From assembly GCF_958295425.1 (NCBI RefSeq), contig NC_081145.1, forward strand, positions 21,498,465-21,562,464: a stretch of DNA of 64,000 bases, in the 5' to 3' direction. The notes beneath the pieces are model-generated. The model was given only the letters and a program-made list of their open reading frames with translations, was not told the DNA's origin and did no database searches. The DNA is from Solea solea. Its lineage: Eukaryota > Chordata > Actinopteri > Pleuronectiformes > Soleidae. The position numbers were made by a program, and so were the translations under genes. Positions 25,487-38,707 of the stretch are shown in pieces; within the stretch, counting starts at the first letter, position 1; each line of letters opens with the position of its first letter.

Positions 25487-28400
25487 ACTGTGAAAGTGGT
25501 AAAAAGGTGACATAGTAACTGGATACCTACCAACCTGTCAACTTTCTTTTTCAGCCCACAAAATGCTAAAACTCTTCTTACACACTTCACTGCCAGATTA
25601 CTCGAGAAGTCAGACATTTGTGATTCACGACTCAAGAATGGTTATATGTGTACAACTGTGTGAAAGGCTTGTGCTGGTCAGAGAGAAAAAAACTAAATAA
25701 AATACGACACAACTACATTAAGAATATATAAACAGTAAAACATATATACATCCACATATACAAGAGTTGATTCATGTTATTGCACAGTATTTATCTTTAT
25801 ATAGAAACTACTGTACAGTGTGCAGGGGTGAAACATTGCACATTGTGGTGGAGGTTCAGGGTGTGGCTCTGAAAGGAAGTCTGAAGGAAATGGCTTGGAT
25901 TTTTCTATTTTTGCTGGATTCTCCAGCAATTACAAAGCATTTGCACAAGCATAATAGAAACACAAAGGAGGGGGGGGGAAGAGAACCGATAAGAGAGGAA
26001 GTGACTCAAAATGACATCTACGTACACATACCTACACAACTTCCTCGCACTGTGAGCAAAAAGAAAAGTGAAATGGTATTTCACTTTTCATAAGTTTCTG
26101 TATGACAAGGGACCTTGACGAATCACAGGGCATTTCAGAGAGAAAGTGCACGTTCTCATCGGGTTCATCAGAAGAACGATTGCTATACTTCAACACCAGC
26201 ATCAGTTCCCTAAACCTTAAAAATAACAAAATGCAATTAAAAAAAACACACATGAAATCTCTCCACAGGGGAAATCTGTGTGTGTATGTGTGTGTGAAGG
26301 GAGGACGCTCCCAGTGATTCTCAGACATGTCAGCATCTTTTAAGTCTTTGAATGGCCTCCTATCACGGCTATCACGTCTGGACACTAGCACAGAGAGAGG
26401 ACCGGGACGTCCTCCCAAAAAAGAATCATCCCCCACCACTAACACTGACTCTCATTCCGTATAGTTAGGTGTTGGGGGCTGGGGAGGAAGGGTATGTGAT
26501 TTCACTGTGGGTTTGAAATTGAATTTCCTGAAAGAATGCAGCATGCTCTGGCTGTAAGAACTTTGGTTATGCATTTTCTGTTAGAGAGAAATGCGGGTGA
26601 GTCTCACGTAAAGCTTTGCTTTCGATTCTGCTGAACTGAAAAGACCTTGCAGATATGTTGTAAAACATTGTCAGTAATCACACCAATGCCCTGACTTGTG
26701 TGTAATAATTCACTCGGCACTTAATGCACCCAACTGTTGCTGATCAATCAAATCCAGTACAATGCAAAATAGTGTGCTTAAAACCTCTCAAGACACAATG
26801 CCAAAATGCTTCTGGGTTTTTGAGAGATGTACTCACGTGACACACAGAGACTGTCATTTTAATCTTTATATCATTATATAATAAGAGTTCGATGACTTTT
26901 TCCACTGAATGTTATCTAACCAACATTATCATTGTAAATGTAATTTTAATTGTTGCCGCACACACAACTGAAATCAAAAGACACTTGTTGCCATGTGCTG
27001 ACCTGCATATTACATACATCCCCCCCACCATAAAGTGTCTGGTAAAAGTTCTAAATCTTTAAATCATGCCTTTAACACAACACTAAATCTTGACAAGTTT
27101 GCCACTGACCCTGAACCTAAGGCAGTATCATCACTGTTTTAAACGGTACAATGTGAATGTAGCCGGGAAGAAAGAGTTGAAAGAAGAGAAAGAGATCGTT
27201 TCCCCATAAAAGCTTTCCAAACCGAGAGTACAAGCACAATGGAGCATAAAGAAAAGATGGATAGAGTAATTGTCCTGTTAAGTGATCCAAAAAGACAGGC
27301 CGGGGAGGGGGTGGAGTGGCCGGCGGTGTGTGTGTCTGTGTGTGTGACACAGCCCACTGAGAGGCCAAGGGTGCTAACAAGAGGAAAAACCCAAGACAAT
27401 GCAGTCCTCAGTGGGTGCCCCTCACTCTGTCTCCAACCCCCATAAGACCCACACAGAAGCAGTGGATGGGCACTGAGTGGACTGTTAGGAGGAGCAGAGT
27501 CCAGAAATCACTCTGTACCAATAAATTAATCAGTGATTAATCACATTCATTCCAAAGTACGTCATATTTTGGGCACATGCACTTTGCGTTTGGTGCTACT
27601 GCGCTGTAGATTTCAGAGGGAAAGATTCTGCTTTTCTACTTCACTAGAGATTTATTTCACAGTTTCAACTTAAAGTTTCACATTAGTGATGGATTTAGTG
27701 ACCGATCAGAATGTTGTTGACAAAGTCACATTATTCAAATAGGCAAATGTGCACAGCTGGGAGACTGGCACCATGCATTTCTTATACTTTTCTTTTTATT
27801 AAGTCACCTTCATGCACAGCTGTTACTTGTGTGTTGTGTGCTGGTTCAACCTGACCATGACCTTACTGCTGGAAGGAACCACCCTGACCATCAGCATGTG
27901 CTTTAAAATTCATCACAATCACAAAGATTGTATTTGTGTTTTTTTTTTTTGTATGTGTGTGTGAGTATAAATAGCTTCACAGGTCTCCTGGGCCATAAAA
28001 TGGCCTTAGAGGCCAGATGTTCCACTAAAAAAAAGTTTTAAAGAAAAAAACTAAACTTAAATAGTTTGTATCTTATTCCAGTGAAGTAATTAAAATGTCA
28101 AGGTTCATTAGGGCTTATTGTTTCCCTTGCAGAGCAGAATAATTCACCTTTGAAACACAAGTGAAGTGTTTTGTATCCAAGTAAACTGGATGGAGCTTCT
28201 TGGGCAGAAAATCTCACTTTAAAAAAATACATGGTTCTATGATATAGGAGTGTGTTAGTCATGGGCGGATAATAAAACAGCTAACTACTACTTTGGCTAA
28301 CTAGATTAGCAATAAGCATCGCAGAGGAAGATACAGTGACATAAATAATTAAAGTAGTGTTAGGAGACACACACACACAGGTCACTTAAATGGCACAAAC

Positions 28401-29654
28401 TAATGTTGCAGTGTCATTTTGCTGCTTAAGACTGGAAACACATAAGAAATGATTGTGTACATACTTTTAATGGCACTTTAATTCAGCCAGGGTTTCATTC
28501 TTCTGCTAATTCCAAGCAGCATAAGGGTTTTAACCCCCGTTTTGAAGCCTCAAGATTCATGATTTGAGTCATGCTGAGATTTTGCAACTGGAAATTCCTA
28601 TTTGGTGACCACTCATATGTGCTTGAGTGTGAGATGCTCAACCCAAAGACGGCATCCTGTTCACATTCATTTGTGATTATAGATCTAAACATCAAGTGTT
28701 AAAAGCCGAAATATTGAGATTGGAATTAAGAGCAATTAATCACAGCCAATCGTGCCATTAATTTGTTAATATTTTAATAATGTGACAGTCTTAATATATG
28801 TATATCTTCCCCTGGGTTTGATGTTTTTGATATATTGTGTGAAGGAGCCTTTTTCTTTCTTTGCAAGAACTGAACCCAGCAGCAAATGGTAGGTCAGGAC
28901 AGAAGGGAGGGGGTGACCTTTGACCTTCAGTCTCTCTTCGTCTAATCCTTGACAGCCATGAACCTAGGAGCTGAGAGAGAAACATGACTGGAAACCCCCT
29001 TCTCTCAACCCTCCACTGCACTGCATTTACTCCACTCCATTCTCTTTCTGCGGCACCCACCACCCACAGTGACCCTTTACTTCCATTTTCATTCTCACCT
29101 CTTTCCCCTCTGCTTTAACCTCCTAACAAACACCACCCCACACCCCACATCCCCTTGTCATGGCTTTTTCTCCTCCTCTCTTCTTTTCTGTGCCCAGTTA
29201 CAACAGGAGACTGAAGTGTTACGGAGACTAACAGTGAATAAAAACTAAGAGCAGGTAAAGAGGACAAGGACGAGTTTGAATATGTGTATACAAATTGACT
29301 TGAATTGGTCAGACTTAGTTTGCACCAGTGGCTGCATGTCTCTACTTCCTCACACTAATCAAAATATGCCACATGTGGGTGGCCAGATTCTCTTTTGACT
29401 GATTATCCAATTCAAGAGAGCACATATATAATGATCAGGGGGGAAACACAAGCCAATAAAAGTACTTTAATTCTTCAAACATATTTCTGACTGTACGTTT
29501 TGTAACTTTAATTTTTCATGTTTTATCATTTTATTTGTTTTTTTACATCATTGTGCAACCATGGGGTTAAAGGTTAAATCTGGGCTGACAACATGGATCC
29601 CAACTGTGCTTGTCCACTTCAAGCTCATGCCTACTTAGTATCCTTTCCAGGCTA

Positions 29655-30275
29655 CCTGGAAAATGTTACTGCACGGCACGGCATGGCATGGTTTGAATAT
29701 ACACAGTTTGGTATGGTTTTCTTTTATAGCACCTCCTCAACGTGGGAGGAGTCATCATAGCACTGCAGCCTGAAACTGCCGTGACGTCCTTTTATATGCA
29801 AACTAATGACTAGTGACTTGTAAAGCAGTTGTTTTCAGTGTGCTGAATCATTAGAATCAGTTCATTAAAAGGATTTGTTCACAGAATCATTCAGTACTAT
29901 CTGCATGACCGGAGCACAGACTCCATCTGACACAGTCAGTGACCTCAAGGGAAAGGAATTGCCGCTAGCAGCAGTGCTGTCGCTAAATACATCAGACTCC
30001 TTTGTTAAATGTTGAGATTTTAGACATTTCTTTACTAAATGTTAGAGATTAACACAAGTTTTAACTGATCCACTGTTCTGCATTGCTCGGTTTGATTCAC
30101 TCTCTTCCAGTGACGACACTCTCTGCCAATCAGTGGCCGACATTCTTCGACAGAGCAGGTACTAAAAAAAGCACCAGGTACCAGGTACTATCGATAATGG
30201 AAAAGCAAAGAAAACGTGCCAAGTCGAGCCGTGCCATGTTGGAACTGGATAGTGGAAAAGCACCATTAGTGAAAT
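29655..30275. mobile_element. MITE-like element with long degenerate inverted ends
   Basis: The left end reads GCACGGCACGGCATGGCATGG followed by TTTGGTATGGTTTTC. The right end, reverse complemented, has GTGCTTTTCCACTATCCAG, ACATGGCACGGCTCGACTTG and a GTACCTGG repeat. Such GGCACGG/GGTACC-rich inverted ends surrounding about 0.5 kb without an ORF are typical of fish non-autonomous DNA transposons. Exact ends and target duplication are not certain. Confidence 0.45.
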
Positions 30276-32320
30276 TATGTAGGTCCCATATGGTCTGAGT
30301 AACATCGGCCCCATATGGACAAACACTTGTGGGGCCACCATGGCCACCATGGGGGATCATATGGCTGGTGTTATGTCTTGCAGGAGTTTAGATTACAAAT
30401 CATATGACTGTGTGCTCTTACATGTGCAGGTGTGGTGAGGGTGCACAACACAGAAATGACAGAGCTGTAACTGCTTGTCAAGTTATTATCAAGGGCCCGT
30501 CTTCACAGACTTTGAACCTCGAGTCAGCATAAACTTGGATCAAGCTGTACATGAATCAAAAAACAATAACAAGCGAACACTGGCAGATGTTTGCTCAAGC
30601 CAAACAGTTGGAATGTAAGTTTTTAAGTGCATTTTAAGTGCATACAAATAAGTTAACACCAAGATTAGCAGGTATTCACTGTGCTTTAAATCACAGGTGA
30701 CCCTTTCTTCATCCAGTGAGGCATGTTCATTATGAATATGCAGTAATAAGAAATGATATACACAATGTCCAAATGAGCTCATGTGAACAGCAGCAGAAGA
30801 AGCAGAAAGTTTGAAGAAGCAAACTTTATGCTTCCTTTGGACTCGAGCCGAGGCAGTGTCTTATATGCACACTCTGAATGGGTGGGTAATATCTGCAGAT
30901 TACATCTTAAAGATTAGAAACATATTCTTACTTTATTTCTGGCCCTAGTGCCTGTTATCATTATCTTTCTGGCTGCTTTGTCTCAACTTATCAAGTCAGC
31001 ATAATCGTTATTACAACTCATATCTGTCCAGCCAACTTGTTAACCATTAGAAAACCAGAGCGTTGTTGTGTTTCTGTCTGAATGCAGGGCACATTTTTTA
31101 CTTAAAAGGTACAATATGTGTGTGTGTGTGTGCATGAGTTAGAGAGAGGGGAAAAAGGACACAAGAGAGATCTACTCACACTGCCGTATCATGAAAATAT
31201 TCATTTTAAACGTCTCAACGTTGCTACAGATGAATCGATTAAAAAAAAAAAAAAATTTCAGTGGGATGGGGGGGGAGGCTTTGTCTGAGGAGAGGGTCTC
31301 TAATCCGCCCAGAGGACAGATTGCATTCATGCAGCTTAGGAATGTAGCTACATGTGTCCTCAAACAACCTCTGAATATGTGACCGGATCCACAAGAACAC
31401 GTTCAGGATGGGTTTGGAGTTTGGAGTTTATGATCAGATCACTCAGGACAGATGTTGACACCAGGGGTCTGAAACGGAGTGAGTGATATGTGGACTTGAG
31501 AAAAGTAGTTGTAGAAGTGATGACACTAATGTTGTAATTGTTCATTAAAAATAAGCACTTTACTGTAATCAAGAGATTACTGTGCAGTTATGTCATGACT
31601 GGTGTGATTATGCAACAGTTCATATGCATATGCTCCTTATCCTTAATCTTTAAATAAACAATAGGATTTCCTTATGGGATTAACACTGAACGGCATATGG
31701 TTCATATCCTGCAAGTACACACACACACACACACATAGTCCAAAACTGGAGTTAAACACGGCCTCATTTTCCTAAACACTGGTTCAATAAGCAGCTGTCT
31801 GGTTCCTCTTGGCCCACTTACAGAACAATAGACAGAATAAAGGTCACATACACAAGACTGTGGGAAGAGAGGAGCGTACAGAGAGAGAGCGGAGGATGGA
31901 GGGATGGAGGGATGGATGAAAGGGGCTGGGAGGTAGAAGACTGGCTGAGACGGGGGGGCCGAAACAAGGAGCTGAAGAGAAGGGAGGGACATAATGATGC
32001 CGAAAGCAGTTGCAATTGTCTTAATGTTTTAGTGACACTTTGACCTTTGCTCTAATATCACCCTCAGCCCAAAAATGTCCTCTTCACCAAAACTTTGATG
32101 CGTTACTCGCCTAAAGTAATAGCTGCATTTCTACAAACGTCACTGTTCCCACTAGTGTAAATAAATAAATAAAAACATTGTACACACTACATTGTGTGTG
32201 TTCACCCTGGTCTCAACTCGTAATGTACATATTTTTATGAAACAATATCATAGGCTGTATATAAAAAGTCTTCCTGTTTGTCAGAGGAAGCCAACAAGGA
32301 AGTAAAAATGGATTGAATGG

Positions 32321-32332
32321 CCACTAGGGGGC
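32321..32332 (+). promoter_or_regulatory. CTCF-like core motif upstream of ccnd1
   Basis: CCACTAGGGGGC fits the CTCF core pattern CCASYAGRKGGC exactly. It lies about 9.4 kb upstream of the ccnd1 ATG. The same word also occurs in some fish repeats, so occupancy is unproven. Confidence 0.35.
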
Positions 32333-32964
32333 AACTACAAAAAAAGAAAAAAAAAAGAATGGAAATGCAACATCTTGCAATATCTCAGAATTATCAGCAA
32401 ACATTTTCCTGAGGAGTTAATTGTCTTTATCGCTTTAGCTTCAGGTCTTCTTCAATACAACGTGATGTCAGTTTTTGTTTGTATTTAGAGATAAACTAGT
32501 GCAGTGTCCGTGCAAAATCTGTTTTTGTGTGTGTTTTTAGTAATTGTTGGTTTGGTGTGTGTGAGTGCTCATTGTTACTATTACACAGCAAAGCAAAGTA
32601 ATGCAAGCAAACCGCATTTAGCAAAATCTGCTGACTCATTTTAATGCAGGCACACTGCATTCAGGGAGTCTTTATTGTTAAGGTCAGACAATAATCACCC
32701 ACACATCTTGCACTCGCTTAAGTTTTTACCTGCGGATTCAATTCTGCCAAACTCCGCTTATCCTCTCAGGTAGCCCACAGTGCTGTGTGCGTGAGAGGGG
32801 GAGTGGCTACAGTAGAGCTGCGAAAGCCAATGAGTGCTTCTTTTACCTATATATTTAACAAGAAGTTATCAAAACAAGGTCAAACTTGGCACCGTAGCAA
32901 GACACCTGTCAAGTTTGAAATCAATCGGACCATCGATTCGAGAGATATGCAAATAACAGTCAGA

Positions 32965-32988
32965 CACACACACACACACACACACACA
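32965..32988. repeat. (AC)n microsatellite
   Basis: About twelve AC units. Confidence 0.95.
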
Positions 32989-33441
32989 GAAGTGCCTACA
33001 ATTTATAGATAGATAGATGATAAAGCACACAGATAAACACATATGAGTGGACACCAATGTGATTCACAGATGGTATAGTCCAACAGGGGCCTAGTTGTCA
33101 GTGGTGCCTGTGTGCTTAACAGTTGTAAAACCTCAACATGGCCCCGGGGAGTTCAGATTTGGTTGGCACTCAGGGTAAAACCTGCTTGTGTTCCCTGTGT
33201 CATTGTGTTACTAGAGGCACAGTAAAATGAAAATGATCCATCAGTATTTTCTGAATAAAGGCTCCGACATATTTCTGCTTGACAAAAACAATAGAGAAGG
33301 ATTTCACCAGTTTTCCACACGGAATCATTTCCAGAATCTCACACACTGATCGTATCGCCATTGCCAAGAAACTTCTGTTTTTGTTTATGTTTGTCTGGGG
33401 ATGCAGGTTATGGCTCAACTGATTCTGAAATTGTTTGACTA

Positions 33442-33645
33442 GCACTCTCTCTAGTATCTCTCTATAAGTTAGTGCATACTGAATCAGTTTCCTGTTGACC
33501 TGTACATCACAAAATAACAAAAAATGAGATGGACGTGACATGGATCATGCTGTGGTTGTGTATGTTTCGTAACTGCTGTACATGTTAATCATGATATAAA
33601 TTAGATAAAGCATGGCTCTTGTTGTTGCTGTGTTGTCTGAAGAAA
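33442..33645 (+). mobile_element. Degenerate copy of the 48.2-kb MITE interior
   Basis: Shares with 48331-48440 the succession ATCTCTCTAT, TGAATCAGTTTCCTGTTGAC, GAGATGGA and ATGCTGTGGTT. No terminal inverted repeat was found at this copy, so it is an internal fragment or a badly decayed element. Confidence 0.6.
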
Positions 33646-33669
33646 GATGCCGCCGCTTTCTTCACATAT

Positions 33670-33980
33670 ATCGCTTGTTATCAGCTGAATAACCCATTAT
33701 AAATCAGGAGATAGTGTGTATTATGTGTGTGTGTGGGTGGGCCAAGCTGAAAGTCCAGATATGGAGTTCCTTTTACTTTTTACTTTCTGTATCACTTTCA
33801 TCGGCGGCATGTTCTCTCAACGTTATCTTATCCCATGTTATCAGATCAGTGTGACTAACCCTTCATAAAACAAGAGCCAGGGCGTGTGTGTGTGTAATTT
33901 ATTTGGGCCAGGCAGGAAGTCCACATATGGAGTTCCTTTATTATGGGACACTTTCCGTCTCACTTTCAGCTGCTTTTGTA
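33670..33980 (+). repeat. Degenerate tandem duplication, about 165 bp period
   Basis: Two diverged copies, about 33670-33815 and 33835-33975. Both contain TGTTATCAG, a (TG)n stretch, GGCCA(A/G)GC followed by AAGTCCA, ATATGGAGTTCCTTT and CACTTTC. It may belong to the same element as the 33442-33645 fragment. Confidence 0.6.
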
Positions 33981-34274
33981 AAGCTGTACAGACCAAATCA
34001 TAGCTTATTGACTTGACTTGAAAAGATACTTTTATTTAACCTTTAATTCGTTCATAACACATATACAGTATATGCATGCACATGTACATGCATGCATAGC
34101 TGATATGTTATGGTATCTAAATGATTCAGTACAGATGGAGAAGTATAGTTTATTGTTGTCGAAACACTGCACCAAGCCCCAGTTCATTGTAAGACATTTT
34201 CTCTCAAAAAAAAAAGAGCTTGCAGATGATTTACACACACAAAGTGTGCAGATGGAGGGAGGGAACATATGCAT

Positions 34275-34863
34275 GAGTGAGTATAAAGTACGTTCAAGGG
34301 ATACTTGAATAAAAGTATCTTACCATAAAATTACTTTGGTAGAAGTTGAAGTCACTTTTTTTATAATATTACTTAAGTAAAAGTATTAAAGTTTATGACA
34401 TTTACTGTACTTCAGTATCAAAAGTAATTTTGTGATATAAAATGTCCTTAAGTTTTAGAAGTAAACGTTAGGATTGAGCCATGGTAGCTCAGTGGTAGGG
34501 CAAGTTGTCTTTCAACTGGAAGGCTGTGGGTTCAATTCCCAGCTCTGATAGTCTCTGTGTGTCCTTGAGCAAGACACTTAACCCCATGTTGCAGTGTGTG
34601 AATGGGTATGAAAGATGTGTGAATGACAAAACTGTAGTGTAAAGCAGCTCATCAACATTAGAAAAGCTCTATATAAATACAGACCAACTCTTCTTCTTCT
34701 GATTTAATTGGTAGTAACGAGTAAAAATAGTTAGAGGAAATGTAGTGGAGTAAAAAAAGTAAAAGTTGCTAGAAATATAAATACCAAAGTAAAGTACAGA
34801 TAGGCGAATTATGTACTTAAGTACAGTAACAAAGTATTTGTACTTTGTTACATAACAACACTG
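34275..34863. mobile_element. hAT-like MITE with SINE core, copy 2
   Basis: The best preserved interior of the three copies. Segments in order: ATACTTGAATAAAAGTATCT, ATTACTTAAGTAAAAGTATT, the SINE core at 34470-34700, then GTACTTAAGTACAGTAACAA and the right end TTACATAACAACACTG. The TTAA at 34386-34389 is the intact target into which another element inserted in copy 3. The left terminus is not clear. Confidence 0.8.
34470..34700 (+). mobile_element. tRNA-derived SINE core within MITE copy 2
   Basis: A Pol III A box (TAGCTCAGTGG, 34485-34495) and B box (GGTTCAATTCC, 34529-34539) are spaced as in a tRNA gene. TCCTTGAGCAAGACACTTAA and a region ending CTCTATATAAATACAGACCA follow, as in many teleost tRNA-SINEs. 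The unit is shared at the same position by all three MITE copies. Confidence 0.8.
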
Positions 34864-35149
34864 GTGGAAATACGTATGTGTTGAGAAGACGTGCACCTCA
34901 CCTACAGCCTCAGGGCGGCTGGTGCAGTCCAGTAAGGTGTTGGAATATTAACCATCTGTAATTCTCTGGTCGCTGTGGCTTGAATCATTCAGCTACCTTC
35001 ACTCTTCTGCTCATCATCTGCTGAGACAAGATTTAAGACAGATTTATGATTGGACACACACAGGACATGAAGTCCCACTGAATAGTGTGAAAATGGGAGA
35101 TTTGTGCTCTCCACCATCACCCATCAGTCACCCATCCACTTCCCTCAGT

Positions 35150-35385
35150 TTCTTGTGGCAGCAGGCTAAGCAGGATGTTCCAGACGTCCCTCTCCCCCAA
35201 CACACCAGCTCCTCCTGTGGGATCCTGAGGCGTACCCAGGCCAGATGGGATAAATAATCCCTCCAGTGAGCCCTGAGTCTATCCTGGGGTCTCCACCCAT
35301 TTAGATGTGCCCAGAAATTCCCCGGGAAGACACCCTTGAATTATCCTAATCAGAAATCCAAATCACCTCAAGTGGCTTGACGTGA
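35150..35385 (-). mobile_element. Non-LTR retrotransposon relic, pol C-terminal end
   Basis: Minus-strand translation gives a broken match to the C-terminal end of a common fish LINE polyprotein: SHLR-x-FG-LIR, then in another frame a GLGTPQD stretch and GERDVWNILL. Stops and frame changes interrupt it, so it is a dead 5'-truncated copy. A second, more decayed relic lies at 54.3-55.1 kb. Confidence 0.65.
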
Positions 35386-36121
35386 ATGAACATTAGGTTT
35401 CGTTTGAGCTCCCTGTAGCTGCCTGAGCCATATAGGAAATGTGAAGGGTGTTTCTTTTTAAACTTCACTCAAGAGCACGACTGATTTAAGAGTTGTGCTG
35501 CAAACCCACAATATGACATAAGGGAAATAATTCTCAAAATAAAAGACAATGTCAAACATGTTCTATGCATGTGTGAAGTGCAGCTATTGTCTGTGGAAAC
35601 AGGTTTACTCAACGTTGAAACAATTGACAGCAGTTTCGGGCATTTACATAAGATAATGTTAGTTTTAGTTTAGTTAGTTTTTCATTTTAGTAGAATCTGA
35701 GGTAAAGGTTTGTTGGCAGACTCAAAATCTCAGCAGGGTGGAAATGAAATTGGGCTCTTTGATATGTCAGAGCCGGCCCAATAAGCAAACTAAGTGGCTG
35801 CTTGATGTGGAAAACCATTTTAACATATCTTTACCTGGAGTTATTTGGTTGTATTTCATAGTTGCACATCTGTTCTAAGTTTCAAAAACAAAAGCCTTAA
35901 TGGCTGGTTTACTTCTTTCTTTCTTTTTTTTTACAGCAAGTGCACTGTCTGCTGCTGTATTTTGTTATTTTTAGTATAACACTACAAATGAATACTGGGC
36001 CACTTGATGATTGATTGTGTGACACTGGTTTGGGTTTAAAAGAACAGCCACTTCCATAATTAATGCAATTTATAGTGGTACATTTCTATAAAAAATAATC
36101 AAGTACAAGGAACTCCAAGGA

Positions 36122-36643
36122 GATGGGCCCCAAATCAGATTCTGCTTGAGGCATGGTTTAAATTACGGAGGGGGGTGAAGGGCAGCTTGGCTCCCCTGAA
36201 TAGGACACAAGCTCCCCCGAAAGCCTACTTTGAGACTCTGGGGGACGGGTGGGGGGTTCTGAAACATCGTCTATTTTGTGTTTATTCACTTATTATGTCC
36301 CAGTTTCCGAAAATCAGTCAGTGTTTTCCACGATCAAACCTAATGCTGTTCCTGCTGTTGCCACCCGTGCGTGGGGGCACTGCGCTCAAATCACCCACGT
36401 TTTAATGTCACGTTGCCTCTTGAACTTCTCCTCACTGAGTCGGACAGCGTCAGACACACAGGTGCCTGCTTATAAGAGAGTGACGTGATGTGTGAGAGAG
36501 GGACATACATGCAAATTCTTAGTGGCGCTCGCGCTCGTGCCACCACGAACGTGACATGTTTAAGTAGCGGGGCCACGTGAAAAAAGGGCTCCCCCAAATG
36601 GCACAATGTAATTTAAACATTGGCTTGGGGCCCCATAAAGGGT
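36122..36643. mobile_element. Candidate DNA transposon with GGGCCCC ends
   Basis: Inverted ends: left ATGGGCCCCAAA with GGTTTAAATTACG, right (reverse complement) ATGGGGCCCCAAG with ATGTTTAAATTAC. The interior is GC-richer than its surroundings and has no convincing ORF. Another hAT-like end (GAGCCGGCCCAATAAGCAAA) lies at 35769. Class is uncertain. Confidence 0.4.
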
Positions 36644-37149
36644 TGCATCTCTTCAATTTGTGTCATGGAATTTTTCAAGATGAGCGACCGCTGATCATGT
36701 GCCGAACTTCCACAACTCATTGGTGACCAGGTTATTGTGTAGGGGAAACCATGCTTCACTTTCTCTCATCACTACTCGCACATACGATGAAAAAGAAACT
36801 ACTGAACCATCCTTTCAGCACAGTCTCTGTGGTGCAGCAGCTAATGAATGTCATGTTTTTTTCCTCCTGTACCCCTGTGTGCTCCCTGCTCTCACTTCTT
36901 TGTTGTGTTAACACAGACGTGTGTGTCGTGGGGCAGCTGAACACTGAGCGCACAGTGAAAAAAGAGCCTGTCAAGCCTTCGCCTGTCACCACCATCAAGG
37001 ACAATGATACCAGCTGCTGCCAGCTGCCTGCCTGGCAACCGGCCGGGCTTGTGGCATTTAATTTGGAGGAGGAAAAGTTTTGTAGTTGTCCATTGAACCA
37101 TAGCTGGTTTGAGTGTCTGTGTGTGTGCGTGAGTACGTATTTGTTGCCT

Positions 37150-37330
37150 CTTGGGGACATTTTCTGGCATAAACACTGACCTTTTCAGGACCAGCACTCC
37201 TCATGGAGACCAAAACCTGGGTCCCAGTGAGGCAAAACCTCATTTCTGAGGACGTGTAGGGCTAGGACTTAAATTGTGGTTAAGGTTAGGGTTATGAGTT
37301 TAACTTTTACACTTAAGTTAAGGGCTGAGT
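37150..37330 (-). repeat. Dispersed repeat of the GGACCAGCC family, reverse copy
   Basis: TTTTCAGGACCAGCACTCCT, GAGACCAAAACCTGG and GTTAAGGTTAGGGTTATGAG, in reverse orientation to the copies at 21.1 and 43.7 kb. Confidence 0.55.
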
Positions 37331-38707
37331 CTTTAATCAGGCTGTCCAGATTAAGGGAATTCGATGTGAGTCCTTGGGAGGATAGCTGAACGAACCTGTG
37401 TGTGTTTGCCATGTAGTGGTGTCAGTATTGTGTAACGAGAAAGAAAATGGAGACTGTGCCTGAACTATCAACCTATTAAAGGGATAGTTGAGTTTTTTGT
37501 TTGTTTGTTTTTTTTCAGGAGTGGTTGTATGAGATACTGAACCCAGCCACTGGGCGGCCACAACCTGTGCACTGCTGATGCTGGTCCCAAGTAATGAAGA
37601 GGGCAACTATTGCCAAATCAAATATGCAGATCACAGAAAACTCTGCCCTAATGGAGCAGCCAAAGCATTAGAGGCAGATTTAAACTGTTCTACCATGATT
37701 TAGATAGAAAGCAAAATGGGGTAGAAGTAATCTTGAAGGAAGAGTTTTGAAGAGTCAACAGAATCATGAGTTTGATGCTGAATGTTGTCAATGTATTCAT
37801 CATAAGTTGGTTGTCAGTGTGAGGAGTTCTGGATGAGTTGGATGAAGTGGTAGAGAGTGTTTCCAGGGGATGATGAGGAGGTGTTAGGTAGCTAAGGAGT
37901 AGAACAGATGGTTGTTGATTTTGCAAAAACCAAAAAGGACGGAAATGGCTGTGGTCATTTTCATTTCAGGGCAACTACAAGAGTGGCAGGAAGATGCTCA
38001 CAGGTATACAATATACTATGCATAAGATGCAATCTGAAGGAGACAGGAGACTGACACATAGTTATCACTGACTGTACTAGGTGCCCTCCTCCAAGCAACC
38101 AAGAACCAGTTTGAGACAAGGACCTTCAATCGGACGGAAAACATAGCTGCCAGCTTGGAGAAATGTCAGCCACTCAACAAAAGGCTCACCTATTAAAATC
38201 CACGCCTGCTTAAGTCTACGTTGTCAACTGTAGAGTGTGTGTCTCTTTGTTATCCGCTCACACCCTGTACCAAAGGGAAAAAAGAAGAAGACATGTAACA
38301 TGTATGCATCAAGTTACTTATATGAGTCCAGGAGGAGAGGTCATGCTCATACATGCAAATTAAACTAGAGGATAATAGCCTTCAGCTGGATGCTTTGAAT
38401 GACTTCCTGTCACCACTCACTGAGACCACAGAGCTTTAAGAAATGTTTAACAAGTACTTTTCCAGTAGGTTCCTCTCATGAAAATGGTGAACAGCAGTTA
38501 TGACAGTAATCATATGACTTACCTGAAGGTAATGGTTTTGGAACCATTGTAACAACAGCGTATCATCCATCGAGTACCTTTGTGCAGCAACTGGTGGTGG
38601 AATCAAACCTGCTGAACAAAGTGTGTTGATTCAGACTCTAAAGCTGCACAGAAAGACTATAATTCAACAACAAATGTTTGTGTTTACAAAATCCATTTAG
38701 TTCCTAG

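Larger units (their letters stand above)
24495..29650. other. Intergenic, no gene supported
   Basis: Apart from microsatellites at 25047-25080 and 25432-25486 and short CA/GT runs, I see nothing here that reads as an exon, RNA gene or named mobile element. Open frames up to 137 codons exist but lack domain motifs and coding-like composition. Position upstream of ccnd1 makes it a place to look for enhancers; none can be called from sequence alone. Confidence 0.5.
30280..33190. other. Intergenic, no gene supported
   Basis: Holds A-runs, (GT)n/(CA)n at about 31109 and 31715, a GGATGGAGGGATGG-type stretch near 31893, a CTCF-like motif at 32321 and (AC)n at 32965. No exon, RNA gene or identifiable mobile element is visible. 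Confidence 0.5.

Noticed and set aside
36751..37179. 142-codon plus-strand open frame
   Set aside because: No domain motif, an overlapping open frame on the other strand, and it ends in a dispersed repeat. Composition is not coding-like.
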